Notes: generated from the letters alone by a model not told the origin. A DNA stretch of 64,000 nucleotides from Paenibacillus rhizophilus (GCF_003854965.1 NZ_RQPI01000001.1:248001-312000); one strand, 5' to 3'. Shown: positions 40,911 to 51,035, counted from the first letter of the stretch. Made by a program: numbers and translations.

Positions 40911-41456
40911 ATGACAAAAGTATTCTTTACGTCAGATCATCATTTTGGCCACAGAGCGATTATTGATTATGAATCCCGGCCGTTTGCCGATACAGAGCAG
41001 ATGAACGAGTCGATGATCGCAGGCTGGAATGAAGCGGTTGGACAAGAAGACCGGGTATTCCATCTGGGTGATTTTTCCTTCCTGGACAAGGAGGAGACAA
41101 GCCGTATATTGAGCAGGCTGAACGGCTACAAAACGCTGATATTGGGCAATCATGACCGCGGCCGTTCCCGCAGTTGGTGGCTGGATGCCGGATTTCAGGA
41201 AGTGAGCGAGAACGGCATTATTTATAAGGAATTTTTTCTGATTACTCACGAGCCCCTGTATATGAATCGGCATATGCCTTACGTCAATGTGCATGGTCAT
41301 ATCCACGGCCAAAAATACGCAGGGAACAATCATTTTAATGTTTGTGTGGAGCACTGGAACTATAAGCCGGTGTCGTTTGAAGCCCTTATGGATATCTTGG
41401 CCTCTTCTCAAGAGACGGACAAGAACGACCATAATCCGCTGTCCTCGGAAAGTTGA
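40911..41456 (+). CDS. calcineurin-like metallophosphoesterase
   Basis: A 181-residue YfcE/MJ0936-like phosphoesterase. All metal motifs are present: FTSDHHFGH, FHLGDFS, LILGNHDRG, and the late NVHGHIHGQ. ATG 40911 follows GGGGAGAGAGA; the frame is open 61 codons further upstream without a ribosome site. Substrate unknown. Confidence 0.9.
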   Translation: MTKVFFTSDHHFGHRAIIDYESRPFADTEQMNESMIAGWNEAVGQEDRVFHLGDFSFLDKEETSRILSRLNGYKTLILGNHDRGRSRSWWLDAGFQEVSENGIIYKEFFLITHEPLYMNRHMPYVNVHGHIHGQKYAGNNHFNVCVEHWNYKPVSFEALMDILASSQETDKNDHNPLSSES

Positions 41457-41650
41457 TTTGCTCTAGCAGGCTTCCAGGCATGCTGCCGGGATGTCTTCTA
41501 TGTACCTAAGCTTCTTAACCGCGCTAATACACCATGATTCTCCTGCCAGAGCCCAAGCGGAAGGCGTTTCTCTCAAACATACGCTTTCGGGGTTGTTCGC
41601 GTATTTTCGACATTTTTTTCTTCTATATATAAGGGTTAAAAAAGAAAGTC

Positions 41651-41821
41651 ATGCCAATGAGAATTTACGTTATAAGCGTTGAAGGGGAAGAAGTATACCG
41701 GATCGGCCGGCGCGGGACTTAGACCCTGTAAGCAGGTACATTAGAGAAAATCACCGCCGTGATTCTGAGATTGGTAACCGAAGACCCGTTGGTGGCGGTG
41801 GCACAAGAGATTAACACTTAG
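41651..41821 (+). pseudogene. short broken frame
   Basis: MPMRIYVISVEGEEVYRIGR, then stops at 41720 and 41729, then in the same frame LEKITAVILRLVTEDPLVAV and AQEINT before a final stop. Both halves read like protein, so this may be a small gene inactivated by nonsense changes. Family not recognised. Confidence 0.35.
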
Positions 41822-41885
41822 AAGCCCAGTTTTTTCGATGATTCAGAACGACAATGTTAAAATTTGACTATTTTAATGAATCCTC

Positions 41886-41911
41886 AAAAAAGAACCCAAA
41901 ACGGGTTCTTT
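41886..41911 (+). terminator. intrinsic terminator
   Basis: AAAAGAACCC-AAAA-CGGGTTCTTTT, A- and T-flanked, able to work both ways. Confidence 0.75.
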
Positions 41912-42025
41912 TGTTGATTCAGCAGTGTCACAAACTAACGTACAGCTTCCTATTATCGATCCCTTATTGTTAACATTACATCCCCGTGCTTGATCCATGC
42001 TCTGTCGCTCCTATTACTCCACCTT

Positions 42026-42124
42026 GAACCGTCGTACCAGTTGATTGATATGAGTCAAGATGCGGAAAATGCCCAGCCCACCTTTATCTGCCGGTTCTGT
42101 TCCTTTCCAGTCGATCAGTGAAAC
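42026..42124 (-). pseudogene. C-terminal gene fragment downstream of comM
   Basis: On the minus strand about 33 codons read SLIDWKGTEPADKGGLGIFR and ILTHINQLVRRFKVE before a stop, preceded by another stop and no start. It has protein-like composition and is probably the tail of a deleted gene. The family is not recognised. Confidence 0.3.
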
Positions 42125-42136
42125 CGATCAAATCTC

Positions 42137-43870
42137 TTATTCCTCTTCCATAGGCGCTTTGTCCAGATTCCGGTACTGCAGCGCCTCCGCGATATGTGCG
42201 GATGATATCCGGTCCGCTCCGTCCAGGTCGGCGATGGTGCGGGACAGTTTCAGAATGCGGTCGTAGGACCGCATGCTAAGTCCAAGGTTCTCCAGCAGTG
42301 AGTGCAGCATCCGGGCGCCTTCGGGACCGGGATTCGCATAACGGCGGAGAGATGTGCCGTAAAGCTCGCTGTTCCAGGAGATCGGCAGCCGCTTATAGCG
42401 TTCGGACTGAATAGCTTGAGCCTCTGCTACCCGAGAGCGCATTTCCGCCGTCGACAGGCCGGCGCTGCCGCCGTTTTTATCCCATTCTCTTGGCCGTGGA
42501 ACATCAACTTGAAGATCGATCCGGTCAAGCAGGGGCCCCGATATCCGTCCGCGGTACTGGGCGATGCGTGCAGGGCTGCATGTGCAGCGCTGCTGGGGGT
42601 GACTGCTTCCGAGAAAGCCGCAGTGGCACGGATTCATAGAAGCAGCGAGCATTACCCTGGCTGGAAACGTAAAAGCGGCCCTTGCCCGGCTGATCGTAAC
42701 GACATGATCTTCCATTGGCTGGCGGAGCACTTCCAGCACGCTGCGCGAGAATTCGGGCATCTCGTCGAGGAACAAAATGCCTCGGTGAGCGAGACTGACC
42801 TCCCCTGGCTTTGGAACGCCGCCCCCGCCGATCAATCCCGCTCCGGAAATGGTATGGTGCGGCGAACGGAAGGGCCTTTCCCGAATGAGTCCCCGGTGAG
42901 CATCTTTCAGCTTGCCTGCGGCACTGAATATTTGCGTGACCTCCAGCGCTTCACTGTCGGTTAAGGCCGGCAGTATACCGGGCAGGCGTTTGATCATCAT
43001 CGTCTTGCCCGTGCCTGGCGGACCGATAAGAAGAATGTTATGCATGCCCGCGGCGGCGATGGTCAGCGCCCGTTTGACATGGTGCTGGCCCAGTACGTCG
43101 CTGTAATCCTCCCTCATTGTTTCTATGGCTTCTGAAGAAGCGGGGAAGCTGACAGGGGCGGTATAACGGAGATGCTCCAGCGACAGTGCCATGATCGGCT
43201 GCACAATGTCGGCTCTGCTGTCCGTTGTAACCGGAAACGGCAGACTGTCGATTCCGCCGCCCAAATCTTCTGCCGTATGATGTTCACCTGCATCTGCCGC
43301 TTCGGCAATTTCACCGGGGGTTCCCGGTTCTCCTAACGATTCAACATCGGCGGGGGATGAGGTCGGCTGCTCTGGCCCACGCAGCTCATGCAAATGATCA
43401 ACTGCGTAGACACGCATGCCGCCGATCAGCGCCGCTTCCGCAGCGTTGCCGCGCGGCAGCAGAACGGCTCCAAAGCCTGCCTTTCGGGCGGCTTCGACCA
43501 TGGGCAGCACTCCGGTCACAGGCCGGAGGCTGCCGTCAAGCGCGAGCTCGCCGATCATCAGTGTCTTTCCGGCGGATGGCATAACAAGCTGGTCGCTTGT
43601 CGTCAGAATGCCGACGGCGATCGCGAGATCGAAGGCGGAGCCTTCCTTGCGCAGATCGGCCGGCGCCAGATTGATGGTAACCCGCTGCTGGGGGTAGCGG
43701 TAGCCGCAATTTCTTACGGCGGAGCGCACCCGCAGGGCCGCTTCGCGGATGGCGGAGTCGGGCAGCCCGATAATGTTTGTCTGCGGTAAACCGTTCGCGA
43801 GGTCCACTTCCACACCGATCATGACGCCCTCAATGCCGTAAAGGCAGGCGCTGTGCATTTTTCCATACAT
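42137..43870 (-). CDS. comM: ComM/YifB family Mg-chelatase-like AAA+ ATPase
   Basis: A 577-residue ATPase of the ComM family, a hexameric helicase that aids branch migration in natural transformation. N-terminal S5-like fold (YGIEGVMIGVEVDLANGLPQ), Walker A GPPGTGKT (283-290), FLDEMPEFSRSVLE (Walker B) and the C-terminal Mg_chelatase domain (FSPARIAQYRGRISGPLLDR-like) are complete. Family members are near 505 residues; a ~60-residue Pro/Glu/Gly-rich linker at about 163-225 accounts for the excess. dprA lies 3.9 kb away. Confidence 0.93.
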   Translation of the reverse strand: MYGKMHSACLYGIEGVMIGVEVDLANGLPQTNIIGLPDSAIREAALRVRSAVRNCGYRYPQQRVTINLAPADLRKEGSAFDLAIAVGILTTSDQLVMPSAGKTLMIGELALDGSLRPVTGVLPMVEAARKAGFGAVLLPRGNAAEAALIGGMRVYAVDHLHELRGPEQPTSSPADVESLGEPGTPGEIAEAADAGEHHTAEDLGGGIDSLPFPVTTDSRADIVQPIMALSLEHLRYTAPVSFPASSEAIETMREDYSDVLGQHHVKRALTIAAAGMHNILLIGPPGTGKTMMIKRLPGILPALTDSEALEVTQIFSAAGKLKDAHRGLIRERPFRSPHHTISGAGLIGGGGVPKPGEVSLAHRGILFLDEMPEFSRSVLEVLRQPMEDHVVTISRARAAFTFPARVMLAASMNPCHCGFLGSSHPQQRCTCSPARIAQYRGRISGPLLDRIDLQVDVPRPREWDKNGGSAGLSTAEMRSRVAEAQAIQSERYKRLPISWNSELYGTSLRRYANPGPEGARMLHSLLENLGLSMRSYDRILKLSRTIADLDGADRISSAHIAEALQYRNLDKAPMEEE

Positions 43871-43993
43871 AACAAAACACCCCTTCTTCTAAAGTCGGCG
43901 CATCTCATGCGCTTGGCTTCAGTAAAGAGGTGCTTCCTCATTTTCCGAAAAATATAGCTTCCCGTTTATTATATAAATCTGACGGGGTGTAAA

Positions 43994-44449
43994 TCAATAC
44001 CCTCCGCCAAACGAATGTTCTTTAATAACGTTAATGTCTACGGCGATATTGCCGCGTGTAGCGCGGGAATAAGGACATACCGCATGGGCGCCTTCTGCGA
44101 GAGAGACCGCCGTTTCATAATCGACGCCTTTTACAAGGATATTCAGGACGACCGCAATGCCGAAACCGCCGTCTTCGGTTTTGCCGAAGGATACGGTAGC
44201 GGTAACTTCACTGCCTTCGATCTTGATTCGCTTCTGCCGGGCCACCAAGTTCAGCGCGCTGTCAAAACAGGCGGAATAACCGGCCGCGAACAACTGCTCC
44301 GGGTTGGTGCCTTCTCCTCCGGGGCCGCCCATCTCACGGGGAGTGGAGATCTTTTGATGGAACTCGGGAGAGGAAGATTCGACGAATCCGTCTCTGCCTC
44401 CTACAGCTTTTACCGTTGTTTCATACCATTTTTGCTGGATTGTCATCAT
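43994..44449 (-). CDS. ohr: organic hydroperoxide resistance protein Ohr
   Basis: Thiol peroxidase of the Ohr/OsmC fold, 151 residues, reducing organic hydroperoxides with lipoyl partners. Catalytic cysteines Cys61 (YSACFDSAL) and Cys125 (HAVCPYSRAT) and the gating Arg (about residue 19, GGRDG) are present. It is divergent from an OhrR-type regulator; its promoter overlaps an OhrR-like operator. Confidence 0.95.
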   Translation of the reverse strand: MMTIQQKWYETTVKAVGGRDGFVESSSPEFHQKISTPREMGGPGGEGTNPEQLFAAGYSACFDSALNLVARQKRIKIEGSEVTATVSFGKTEDGGFGIAVVLNILVKGVDYETAVSLAEGAHAVCPYSRATRGNIAVDINVIKEHSFGGGY

Positions 44450-44480
44450 TATGCATATCTCCTATCTCGAATATATATTT

Positions 44481-44497
44481 TACACAATTTAATTTAA
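44481..44497. promoter_or_regulatory. OhrR operator
   Basis: On the minus strand TTAAATTAAATTGTGTA closely resembles the B. subtilis ohrA operator half (TACAATTAAATTGTATA). It overlaps the -10 of the ohr promoter. Confidence 0.6.
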
Positions 44498-44518
44498 CAC
44501 AAATATAAAAATTGTCAA
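44491..44518 (-). promoter_or_regulatory. ohr promoter
   Basis: Minus strand TTGACA, 16-bp spacer, TAAATT, with the OhrR-like site across the -10. Confidence 0.55.
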
Positions 44519-44532
44519 AATGTTTTTTGCGA

Positions 44533-44561
44533 TTAACATGAATTGATTAATAAATTATGAT
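44533..44561 (+). promoter_or_regulatory. ohrR promoter
   Basis: TTAACA, 17-bp spacer, TATGAT, 35 bp before the start codon. Confidence 0.6.
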
Positions 44562-44595
44562 AAAATCGAGGGAAGAAAGCAGGTGAACATAAGCT

Positions 44596-45057
44596 ATGAC
44601 ACAAAAGCCAACCCCTATCCCCGAACTGCTGCTGGAAAATCAGCTTTGTTTCACGATATATGCCTGTTCGCGCGAAATTACGAAACTGTATCAGCCTTTT
44701 CTTGACGAGCTGGGCGTTACATATTCCCAATACCTAGTTATGCTCGTTCTTTGGGAAAAAGGGCAGTGTACAGTCAAAGAGCTTGGCACCGATTTGTATC
44801 TCGATTCGGGCACGCTGACTCCGCTGCTGAAGCGTCTGCAGGCGGCCGGTCTGATTATTCGCGAGCGTTCGCAAGAGGATGAGCGCAAGGTGCTGATCTC
44901 TCCAACGGATGAAGGCTGGGCGCTTCAGGATAAAGCCAAGACGATACCCGGCGTGATGATAAAGGGAATGACGATGCCGGAAGAGGAATTTGGATATCTT
45001 CTGCAGCAGTTCCGCAGTCTGTTAAACAGGGTGCATCAAGCAAATATCAGCAGTTAA
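44596..45057 (+). CDS. ohrR: OhrR, MarR-family peroxide-sensing repressor
   Basis: Winged-helix repressor of 153 residues. Cys18 in LENQLCFTIYACSR is the reactive thiol (Cys15 in B. subtilis OhrR); the DNA-binding region is LYLDSGTLTPLLKRLQAAGL and the wing follows (RSQEDERKVLISPT). Oxidation by organic peroxides should release ohr. Two further cysteines (24 and about 58) leave the one-Cys versus two-Cys mechanism open. Confidence 0.94.
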   Translation: MTQKPTPIPELLLENQLCFTIYACSREITKLYQPFLDELGVTYSQYLVMLVLWEKGQCTVKELGTDLYLDSGTLTPLLKRLQAAGLIIRERSQEDERKVLISPTDEGWALQDKAKTIPGVMIKGMTMPEEEFGYLLQQFRSLLNRVHQANISS

Positions 45058-45150
45058 TAGTTTAGGGACGTAAAGCTTGTCAATGCAATCGTTCGCATTC
45101 CGGCATGGAATCATGCGAAAATGTATGTATAAATCATGAAAGATTTTTGA

Positions 45151-45178
45151 GGAAAGCGCTACAAAAACATGGTACAAT
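45151..45178 (+). promoter_or_regulatory. sucCD promoter with possible cre site
   Basis: Extended -10 TGGTACAAT (45170-45178). GGAAAGCGCTACAA (45151-45164), resembling the CcpA cre consensus (TGAAAGCGCTTTCA, 10 of 14), lies across the -35 region. Carbon repression of this TCA step would fit. Confidence 0.4.
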
Positions 45179-45253
45179 ATTCTGGGTTTCCTCATTCGGG
45201 AATACAGAATTCGATACCGATCCGATCCCGGGCCCAGCTTCAATCAAAACGGA

Positions 45254-45288
45254 AGCGGAAATTCTGCAGGCTGCCTGCAGCTTCCGCT
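45254..45288 (+). promoter_or_regulatory. stable two-part hairpin before sucC ribosome site
   Basis: AGCGGAA / TTCCGCT encloses CTGCAGG / CCTGCAG with a 3-nt loop; it ends five bases before TTTAGGAGG. No T-run, so more likely an mRNA stabiliser or translation modulator than a terminator. Confidence 0.5.
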
Positions 45289-45308
45289 CACTTTAGGAGG
45301 CTTCCGGA

Positions 45309-46469
45309 ATGAATATCCACGAGTATCAGGGAAAAGAAGTGCTCAAAAGTTACGGCGTCGCCGTACCGAACGGAAAAGTGGCTTTTACAGTGGATGAAGC
45401 GGTAGCCGCGGCCGAGGAGCTGAAAGGTTCCGTTGCCGTTGTTAAAGCCCAGATTCATGCAGGCGGCAGAGGAAAAGCCGGAGGCGTCAAGGTTGCGAAG
45501 GATTTGGACGAAGTCCGCGCATTTGCCGGAGAGATTCTTGGCAAGACACTGGTGACGCACCAGACGGGTCCGGAAGGTAAGCTGGTGAAACGGCTGCTTA
45601 TTGAAGAAGGCTGCCAGATCGTCAAGGAGTATTATATCGGGCTTGTTGTCGACCGCGGGTCGGGACGTGTCGTGCTGATGGGCTCCGAAGAGGGCGGAAC
45701 CGAAATCGAAGAGGTGGCCGCTCGGCATCCCGAGAAGATTTTTAAGGAGATTATTGATCCTGCGGTGGGACTTCAGGTCTTTCAGGCGCGCAGGCTGGCT
45801 TACCATATTTCCATACCTAATGAGCTGATCGGTAAATCGGTCAAGTTTATGCAAGCGCTATATTCGGCTTTTATGGATAAAGATTGCTCGATTGCCGAAA
45901 TCAATCCGCTGGTTGTTACGGCGGACGGTAACGTGCTGGCGCTGGACGCCAAGCTGAATTTCGACTCCAATGCGCTGTTTCGGCACAAGGATATTCAGGC
46001 ATTGCGCGATCTGGACGAGGAGGACGAGAAGGAAATCGAAGCCTCCAAATACGATCTTAGCTACATTGCGCTTGATGGTAATATCGGGTGTATGGTTAAC
46101 GGCGCAGGGCTGGCGATGGCTACGATGGATATTATCAAATATTACGGAGGCGAGCCGGCGAACTTTCTTGATGTCGGGGGCGGCGCAACAGCGGAGAAAG
46201 TGACGGAAGCTTTTAAAATCATTTTGTCCGACGCGAAGGTAAAGGGGATTCTCATTAATATCTTCGGCGGTATCATGCGCTGCGATGTGATTGCCAGCGG
46301 AGTTGTGGAAGCGGCGAGTCAGCTCGGTTTGACCAAACCGCTCGTTGTCCGTCTTGAAGGCACCAACGTGGAGCTTGGCAAAAAGATTTTGTCCGGGTCC
46401 GGTTTGAACATCGTTTCGGCGGATTCGATGGCAGACGGAGCCCGTAAAATTGTTTCTCTTGTGCAGTAA
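45309..46469 (+). CDS. sucC: succinyl-CoA synthetase beta subunit
   Basis: ATP-grasp subunit, 386 residues, of the TCA-cycle enzyme making ATP/GTP from succinyl-CoA. Start [34 protein letters not shown], and the C-terminal [16 protein letters not shown] plus [15 protein letters not shown] are canonical. Paired with sucD 57 bp downstream. Confidence 0.97.
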   Translation: MNIHEYQGKEVLKSYGVAVPNGKVAFTVDEAVAAAEELKGSVAVVKAQIHAGGRGKAGGVKVAKDLDEVRAFAGEILGKTLVTHQTGPEGKLVKRLLIEEGCQIVKEYYIGLVVDRGSGRVVLMGSEEGGTEIEEVAARHPEKIFKEIIDPAVGLQVFQARRLAYHISIPNELIGKSVKFMQALYSAFMDKDCSIAEINPLVVTADGNVLALDAKLNFDSNALFRHKDIQALRDLDEEDEKEIEASKYDLSYIALDGNIGCMVNGAGLAMATMDIIKYYGGEPANFLDVGGGATAEKVTEAFKIILSDAKVKGILINIFGGIMRCDVIASGVVEAASQLGLTKPLVVRLEGTNVELGKKILSGSGLNIVSADSMADGARKIVSLVQ

Positions 46470-46526
46470 CGGCGGATCGGCCGCGGGTATCCGTATTTTA
46501 CAATTAGGAATAGGATGTGAACGCGC

Positions 46527-47456
46527 ATGAGCATTCTTGTCGATAAAAATACGAAGGTCATCACACAGGGAATCACGGGCTCGACGGGCTTGTTCCACAC
46601 CAAAGGTGCGCTGGAATACGGCACGCAAATGGTTGGCGGCGTTACGCCGGGCAAGGGAGGCACGTCGATTGACATAACCCTGGAAGACGGCAAAACCGTA
46701 AGTCTGCCCATCTTTAATACAGTAGCAGACGCCAAAAAGGCGACAGGCGCGACCGCCAGCGTTATTTATGTGCCGCCCGCTTTTGCCGCCGATTCGATTA
46801 TGGAGGCGGTGGAAGCCGAGCTGGAGCTCGTCATCTGTATTACGGAAGGCATTCCTGTCCTCGACATGGTCAAGGTGAAGCGTTACATGGAAGGCCGCTC
46901 CACCGTGCTGATTGGTCCGAACTGTCCGGGTGTTATCACGCCGGGAGAGTGCAAAATCGGCATAATGCCGGGCTATATTCATATGCCGGGGTATGTCGGG
47001 GTCGTTTCACGCAGCGGAACGCTTACGTATGAAGCGGTTCATCAGCTAACAACCCGCGGCATAGGGCAGTCAACGGCGGTCGGAATCGGAGGTGATCCGG
47101 TCAAGGGTTCGGAATTTATCGATATCCTGAAACGGTTCAATGAAGATCCACGTACGAAGGCGGTCATCATGATCGGTGAAATCGGCGGGACCGCCGAAGA
47201 GGAAGCCGCAAGATGGATTCGCGATCATATGACCAAGCCGGTCGTGGGATTTATCGGCGGAACGACCGCTCCTCCGGGCAAGCGCATGGGCCATGCCGGC
47301 GCGATCATTTCGGGCGGAAAAGGAACGGCAGGCGAGAAGATCGCCGTACTGGAAGCTTGCGGCATCAAAGTTGCTCCGACGCCTGCCGAGATGGGTTCTA
47401 CGCTGGTGAGCGTGCTGGAAGAACAGGGCATCCTCCACGCTTGCACGACGCATTAG
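46527..47456 (+). CDS. sucD: succinyl-CoA synthetase alpha subunit
   Basis: CoA-binding subunit of 309 residues. [14 protein letters not shown] (CoA site), [20 protein letters not shown] and the phospho-histidine loop [14 protein letters not shown] (His256) are intact. Forms the heterodimer with SucC; same operon. Confidence 0.97.
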   Translation: MSILVDKNTKVITQGITGSTGLFHTKGALEYGTQMVGGVTPGKGGTSIDITLEDGKTVSLPIFNTVADAKKATGATASVIYVPPAFAADSIMEAVEAELELVICITEGIPVLDMVKVKRYMEGRSTVLIGPNCPGVITPGECKIGIMPGYIHMPGYVGVVSRSGTLTYEAVHQLTTRGIGQSTAVGIGGDPVKGSEFIDILKRFNEDPRTKAVIMIGEIGGTAEEEAARWIRDHMTKPVVGFIGGTTAPPGKRMGHAGAIISGGKGTAGEKIAVLEACGIKVAPTPAEMGSTLVSVLEEQGILHACTTH

Positions 47457-47721
47457 TAATTTCAAGGTGTACACAGTCATTTGATTTCAGGGCAAAGCAG
47501 GACTTCCGGCAGCCGCCCGATTGTGTATAATAATAACAAAGGTAAGCAACCTTTTATTCTCTCGCGGGGATAAAGGGTTGCTTTTTTGCGTTTGCGCACT
47601 CTGCTGCCGCATGTTCCAGGAGATACTCTTTTGGGCTTCGCCCGGAACAGCTTGCAATTGTCCTGCGCATGACACAAAATAGGAAGGCGTGTGCCTTCTA
47701 TATAAAAGGGAGAGCCTATTT
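47457..47721. other. sucD-dprA intergenic region
   Basis: Contains the sucCD terminator (47544-47587) and a TATAAT-like element (about 47526) just before it. The dprA promoter is not evident. Confidence 0.4.
47544..47587 (+). terminator. terminator after sucCD
   Basis: AAGCAACCTTTTAT pairs with ATAAAGGGTTGCTT across CTCTCGCGGGG-type loop, followed by T6. Confidence 0.8.
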
Positions 47722-48840
47722 ATGAATAATCGGGATGTATTATTCGGTTTGCATGAAGTGGAAGGCATCGGCTGGAAAAGTATCGACAAAATATGCAAGG
47801 CGGGATTTTTGTCGGAAAAGGCGTTTGATTGTAAGCCGGAGGATTGGGAAAGGATCGGTCTGACACCGGGAATGTCGACTAAGCTGGCGGATGTTTTGAC
47901 TCGGGATTGGGTAAAGCTTCGGCGATCCGTAATGGAAACAGCCCGCGTATCGATGATTACCGTGTTCGACGACCGGTATCCCGAACTGCTAAGAGAAACT
48001 TCCCAGCCTCCATGGGTCTTGTACTACCGGGGGCGGGTTGATCTGCTGCAAGCACCTGGTATCGCGATGGTTGGGACGCGCGTTCCAACGGCGTACGGCC
48101 GCAAGGTCGGAGCCGTTCTCGCCGAAGAGTTGGCCGCAAGCGGCCTAACCGTTATCAGCGGATTGGCCCGGGGGATCGACAGTATCTGTCATGAAGCCGC
48201 GGTGGGTCAATCGGGCGGAACCGTAGCCGTCATGGCTACCGGCATGGACAAAATATATCCTCCGGAAAATCGCGAACTGCTCGAGCGGATTTCACGCGAA
48301 GGTTTGGTGGTCACCGAATATCCGATCGGCACCAAAAGCCATCCCGGCCTGTTTCCCCAGCGCAACCGGATTATCGCCGGACTTACCCTCGGCACGGTCG
48401 TCGTTGAAGCCGACAGCAGGAGCGGTTCCCTGATTACGGCGGATGCCGCCCTTGAAGCGGGCAGAGATGTTTTTGCCGTTCCCGGACCGATTACTTCCCC
48501 CAAAAGCAGAGGAGCGCTGGAACTGATTAAACAGGGAGCGGCTCTTGTAACGAGCGCAGCCGATATTAAATCGGAATATGCCTCTTTTCTTCCTCAAAGT
48601 GGGGATTCCTCGTCAAATCTAGAGGTTAACAACGACGGTGACGGCGGCCTATGCGTCGAAAAGAATTTGACAAGTGACGAGTCCCGCCTATACCATATAC
48701 TCCATCAGGGCCCATGTTCCCTGGATGAGCTGCTGGAGAAAAGCGGTTTGGATTTTGGACATTTGCATTCCGTTCTGTTATCTTTAATCATAAAAAAAGC
48801 GGTAACATCCTTACCGGGAGCAGTATATAAGGTTATATAA
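47722..48840 (+). CDS. dprA: DNA-processing protein DprA
   Basis: Loads RecA on incoming single strands during natural transformation; 372 residues. Rossmann-like core motifs: IAMVGTRVPTAYGRKVG, VISGLARGIDS, PQRNRIIAGL and VVEADSRSGSLITA. A C-terminal winged-helix (LDELLEKSGLDFGHLHSVLL) is present. ATG 47722 follows AAAGGGAGAG; an upstream ATG lacks a site. comM is 3.9 kb away, but no competence operon is here. Confidence 0.95.
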   Translation: MNNRDVLFGLHEVEGIGWKSIDKICKAGFLSEKAFDCKPEDWERIGLTPGMSTKLADVLTRDWVKLRRSVMETARVSMITVFDDRYPELLRETSQPPWVLYYRGRVDLLQAPGIAMVGTRVPTAYGRKVGAVLAEELAASGLTVISGLARGIDSICHEAAVGQSGGTVAVMATGMDKIYPPENRELLERISREGLVVTEYPIGTKSHPGLFPQRNRIIAGLTLGTVVVEADSRSGSLITADAALEAGRDVFAVPGPITSPKSRGALELIKQGAALVTSAADIKSEYASFLPQSGDSSSNLEVNNDGDGGLCVEKNLTSDESRLYHILHQGPCSLDELLEKSGLDFGHLHSVLLSLIIKKAVTSLPGAVYKVI

Positions 48841-48868
48841 TAATAGAAGTTTAAGGTTTTAGCGTATT

Positions 48869-48927
48869 CTTCCGAGCGAGTTTTGTTAAGAAATTCATGA
48901 AGAGTATGCTACAAAACTTTTAGGAGG
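48869..48927 (+). repeat. diverged copy of the 61-bp intergenic repeat before topA
   Basis: Shares CTTCCG-AGCGAGTTTTG and TATGCTA-CAAAACTTTT-AGGAGG with the minus-strand reading of the tandem array at 20120-20266. In both places the element ends in the Shine-Dalgarno of the next gene. Confidence 0.65.
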
Positions 48928-48935
48928 ACGATTCT

Positions 48936-51035
48936 GTGGCTGATTCTTTGGTCATTGTCGAGTCGCCTGCAAAGGCGAAGACCATCGGCAAATATTTGGG
49001 CAGCAAATATATCGTAAAGGCATCTATGGGACATATTCGCGACCTGCCCAAAAGCCAGATTGGTGTGGAGGTCGAGAATGACTTTAATCCCAAATATATT
49101 ACCATCCGCGGCAAAGGCTCGGTGCTCAAAGAGCTGAAAGACGCGAGCAAAAAAGTAAAAAAAGTTTATCTGGCGGCTGACCCGGATCGCGAAGGAGAGG
49201 CAATCGCCTGGCATTTGGCGCATGCGCTGGATCTGGACAATACGCAGGACTGCCGCGTTGTGTTCAACGAGATTACGAAGCAGGCCGTGAAGGATGCTTT
49301 CAAATCCCCGCGTAAAATTAATATGGATCTGGTCAACGCCCAGCAGGCGCGGCGAATACTAGACAGGCTCGTCGGTTATAAAATCAGCCCTTTATTATGG
49401 AAGAAAGTCAAAAAGGGGTTGTCGGCCGGACGCGTTCAGTCAGTTGCGGTTAAAATCATTATGGACCGGGAGAATGAAATCTCAGCGTTCGTGCCTGAGG
49501 AATACTGGACCATTACGGCTAAATTCGGTATCCGGGATTCCATATTCGACGCCAAGTTTCACAGATTAAATGGTGAGAAGAAGGAACTTGGACGCGAAAG
49601 CGACGTACAAGAAGTATTAAAGGCGATTGAAGGCGCAGATTTTATTGTGAACGAAGTGAAGGAAAAAGAAAGACAGCGCCATCCGTCGGCGCCATTCACA
49701 ACGAGCTCCCTTCAGCAGGAGGCGGCGCGCAAGCTCGGATTCCGGGCAGCCAAGACCATGTCTGTCGCCCAGCAGCTGTATGAGGGTGTGGAGCTTGGAA
49801 AAGAAGGCACTGTCGGTCTGATTACGTATATGCGTACCGACTCCACCCGGATTTCCGCGACGGCACAGGAAGAAGCGAAGGAACTGATATCCGGAAAGTA
49901 CGGGGAGAACTTTTTGCCGGAAACACCGCGTCAATACTCCAAGAAGGCCGCCGGAGCCCAGGATGCGCATGAAGCGATCCGGCCAACCTCGGCACTGCGC
50001 GAGCCTGACGCCGTCAAGGAATTTACAAGCCGCGACCAGTTCCGGCTGTATAAGCTGATCTGGGAACGCTTCGTGTCGAGCCAAATGGCTTCGGCTCTGC
50101 TGGATACGCTGTCCGTTGACATTGCGGTTGGCAAGGCCATGTTCCGCGCCGTCGGTTCAAAGGTGTCTTTCCCCGGCTTTATGAAGGTCTATGTGGAAGG
50201 CAACGATGACGGTACGACGGAGGAAGAGAAATATTTGCCGCAGCTTCAGGCGGGCGATAAGCTGGTCAAGCAGGAAATCGATCCGAAGCAGCATTTTACT
50301 CAGCCCCCGCCGCGTTATACGGAGGCGCGTCTTGTCAAGACGCTTGAGGAGCTGGGGATCGGGCGTCCAAGCACTTATGCTCCGACGCTGGAAACGATCC
50401 AGAAGCGCGGCTATGTAGCCATTGAAGAGAAAAAATTCATGCCCACTGAGCTTGGAGAACTGGTTATCGAACAAATGGAGCAGTTCTTCCCGGAAATTCT
50501 GGATGTGGAATTTACGGCGCATATGGAAGGCGACCTTGACCATGTGGAAGAAGGCGCGGAAGATTGGGTAAAAGTTCTTGCCGAATTTTACAATTCCTTC
50601 GAGAAGCGTCTTGAAGTGGCCGAAGAGGAAATGAAAGAGATCGAGATCGTGGATGAGGTTTCCGATGAAATTTGCGAGAAATGCGGCAAGCCGCTCGTTT
50701 ACAAGCTGGGGCGTTTCGGCAAATTCCTGGCCTGTTCCGGATTCCCCGACTGCCGCAATACGAAGCCGATTATCAAAGATATCGGTGTTGGCTGCCCGAA
50801 ATGCCACGAAGGAAAAGTCGTTGAACGGCGCAGTAAGAAGGGACGCGTCTTTTACGGCTGCGACCGTTATCCCGAGTGCGATTTTGTCTCTTGGGATAAA
50901 CCGTCTGCCAAACCGTGTCCGGAGTGCGGCACTTGGATGATCGAGAAACGGAATAAGCAAGGCGTTCGGCTGCAGTGTACGTCATGCGATCATACCGAGA
51001 ATCTGGAAGACAATGAAGAAGAAGCGGCGGAATAA
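48936..51035 (+). CDS. topA: DNA topoisomerase I
   Basis: Type IA topoisomerase relaxing negative supercoils, 699 residues. Toprim domain ([33 protein letters not shown]), catalytic Tyr in [14 protein letters not shown], and two to three C-terminal zinc ribbons (CEKCGKPL...[15 protein letters not shown]...[15 protein letters not shown]...CTSCD). Starts with GTG 8 bp after AGGAGG, which belongs to a dispersed repeat. Confidence 0.97.
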   Translation: MADSLVIVESPAKAKTIGKYLGSKYIVKASMGHIRDLPKSQIGVEVENDFNPKYITIRGKGSVLKELKDASKKVKKVYLAADPDREGEAIAWHLAHALDLDNTQDCRVVFNEITKQAVKDAFKSPRKINMDLVNAQQARRILDRLVGYKISPLLWKKVKKGLSAGRVQSVAVKIIMDRENEISAFVPEEYWTITAKFGIRDSIFDAKFHRLNGEKKELGRESDVQEVLKAIEGADFIVNEVKEKERQRHPSAPFTTSSLQQEAARKLGFRAAKTMSVAQQLYEGVELGKEGTVGLITYMRTDSTRISATAQEEAKELISGKYGENFLPETPRQYSKKAAGAQDAHEAIRPTSALREPDAVKEFTSRDQFRLYKLIWERFVSSQMASALLDTLSVDIAVGKAMFRAVGSKVSFPGFMKVYVEGNDDGTTEEEKYLPQLQAGDKLVKQEIDPKQHFTQPPPRYTEARLVKTLEELGIGRPSTYAPTLETIQKRGYVAIEEKKFMPTELGELVIEQMEQFFPEILDVEFTAHMEGDLDHVEEGAEDWVKVLAEFYNSFEKRLEVAEEEMKEIEIVDEVSDEICEKCGKPLVYKLGRFGKFLACSGFPDCRNTKPIIKDIGVGCPKCHEGKVVERRSKKGRVFYGCDRYPECDFVSWDKPSAKPCPECGTWMIEKRNKQGVRLQCTSCDHTENLEDNEEEAAE

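Larger units (their letters stand above)
41457..42136. other. 680-bp region of decayed coding sequence
   Basis: No intact gene. Contents: a plus-strand frame broken by two stops (41651-41821), a terminator at 41886-41911, and a minus-strand C-terminal fragment (42026-42124) just downstream of comM. A 63-codon ORF at 41491 has no ribosome site and no protein-like pattern. Confidence 0.5.

Noticed and set aside
41491..41682. 63-codon ORF after the phosphoesterase
   Set aside because: No ribosome site and no protein-like pattern; it overlaps the terminal decayed region.
42302..42964. 220-codon plus-strand ORF opposite comM
   Set aside because: It is the shadow of the GC-rich comM frame; no ribosome site and no domain pattern.
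45858..46982. 374-codon minus-strand ORF across sucC-sucD
   Set aside because: Antisense to two canonical genes and spanning their junction; composition matches a complement reading.
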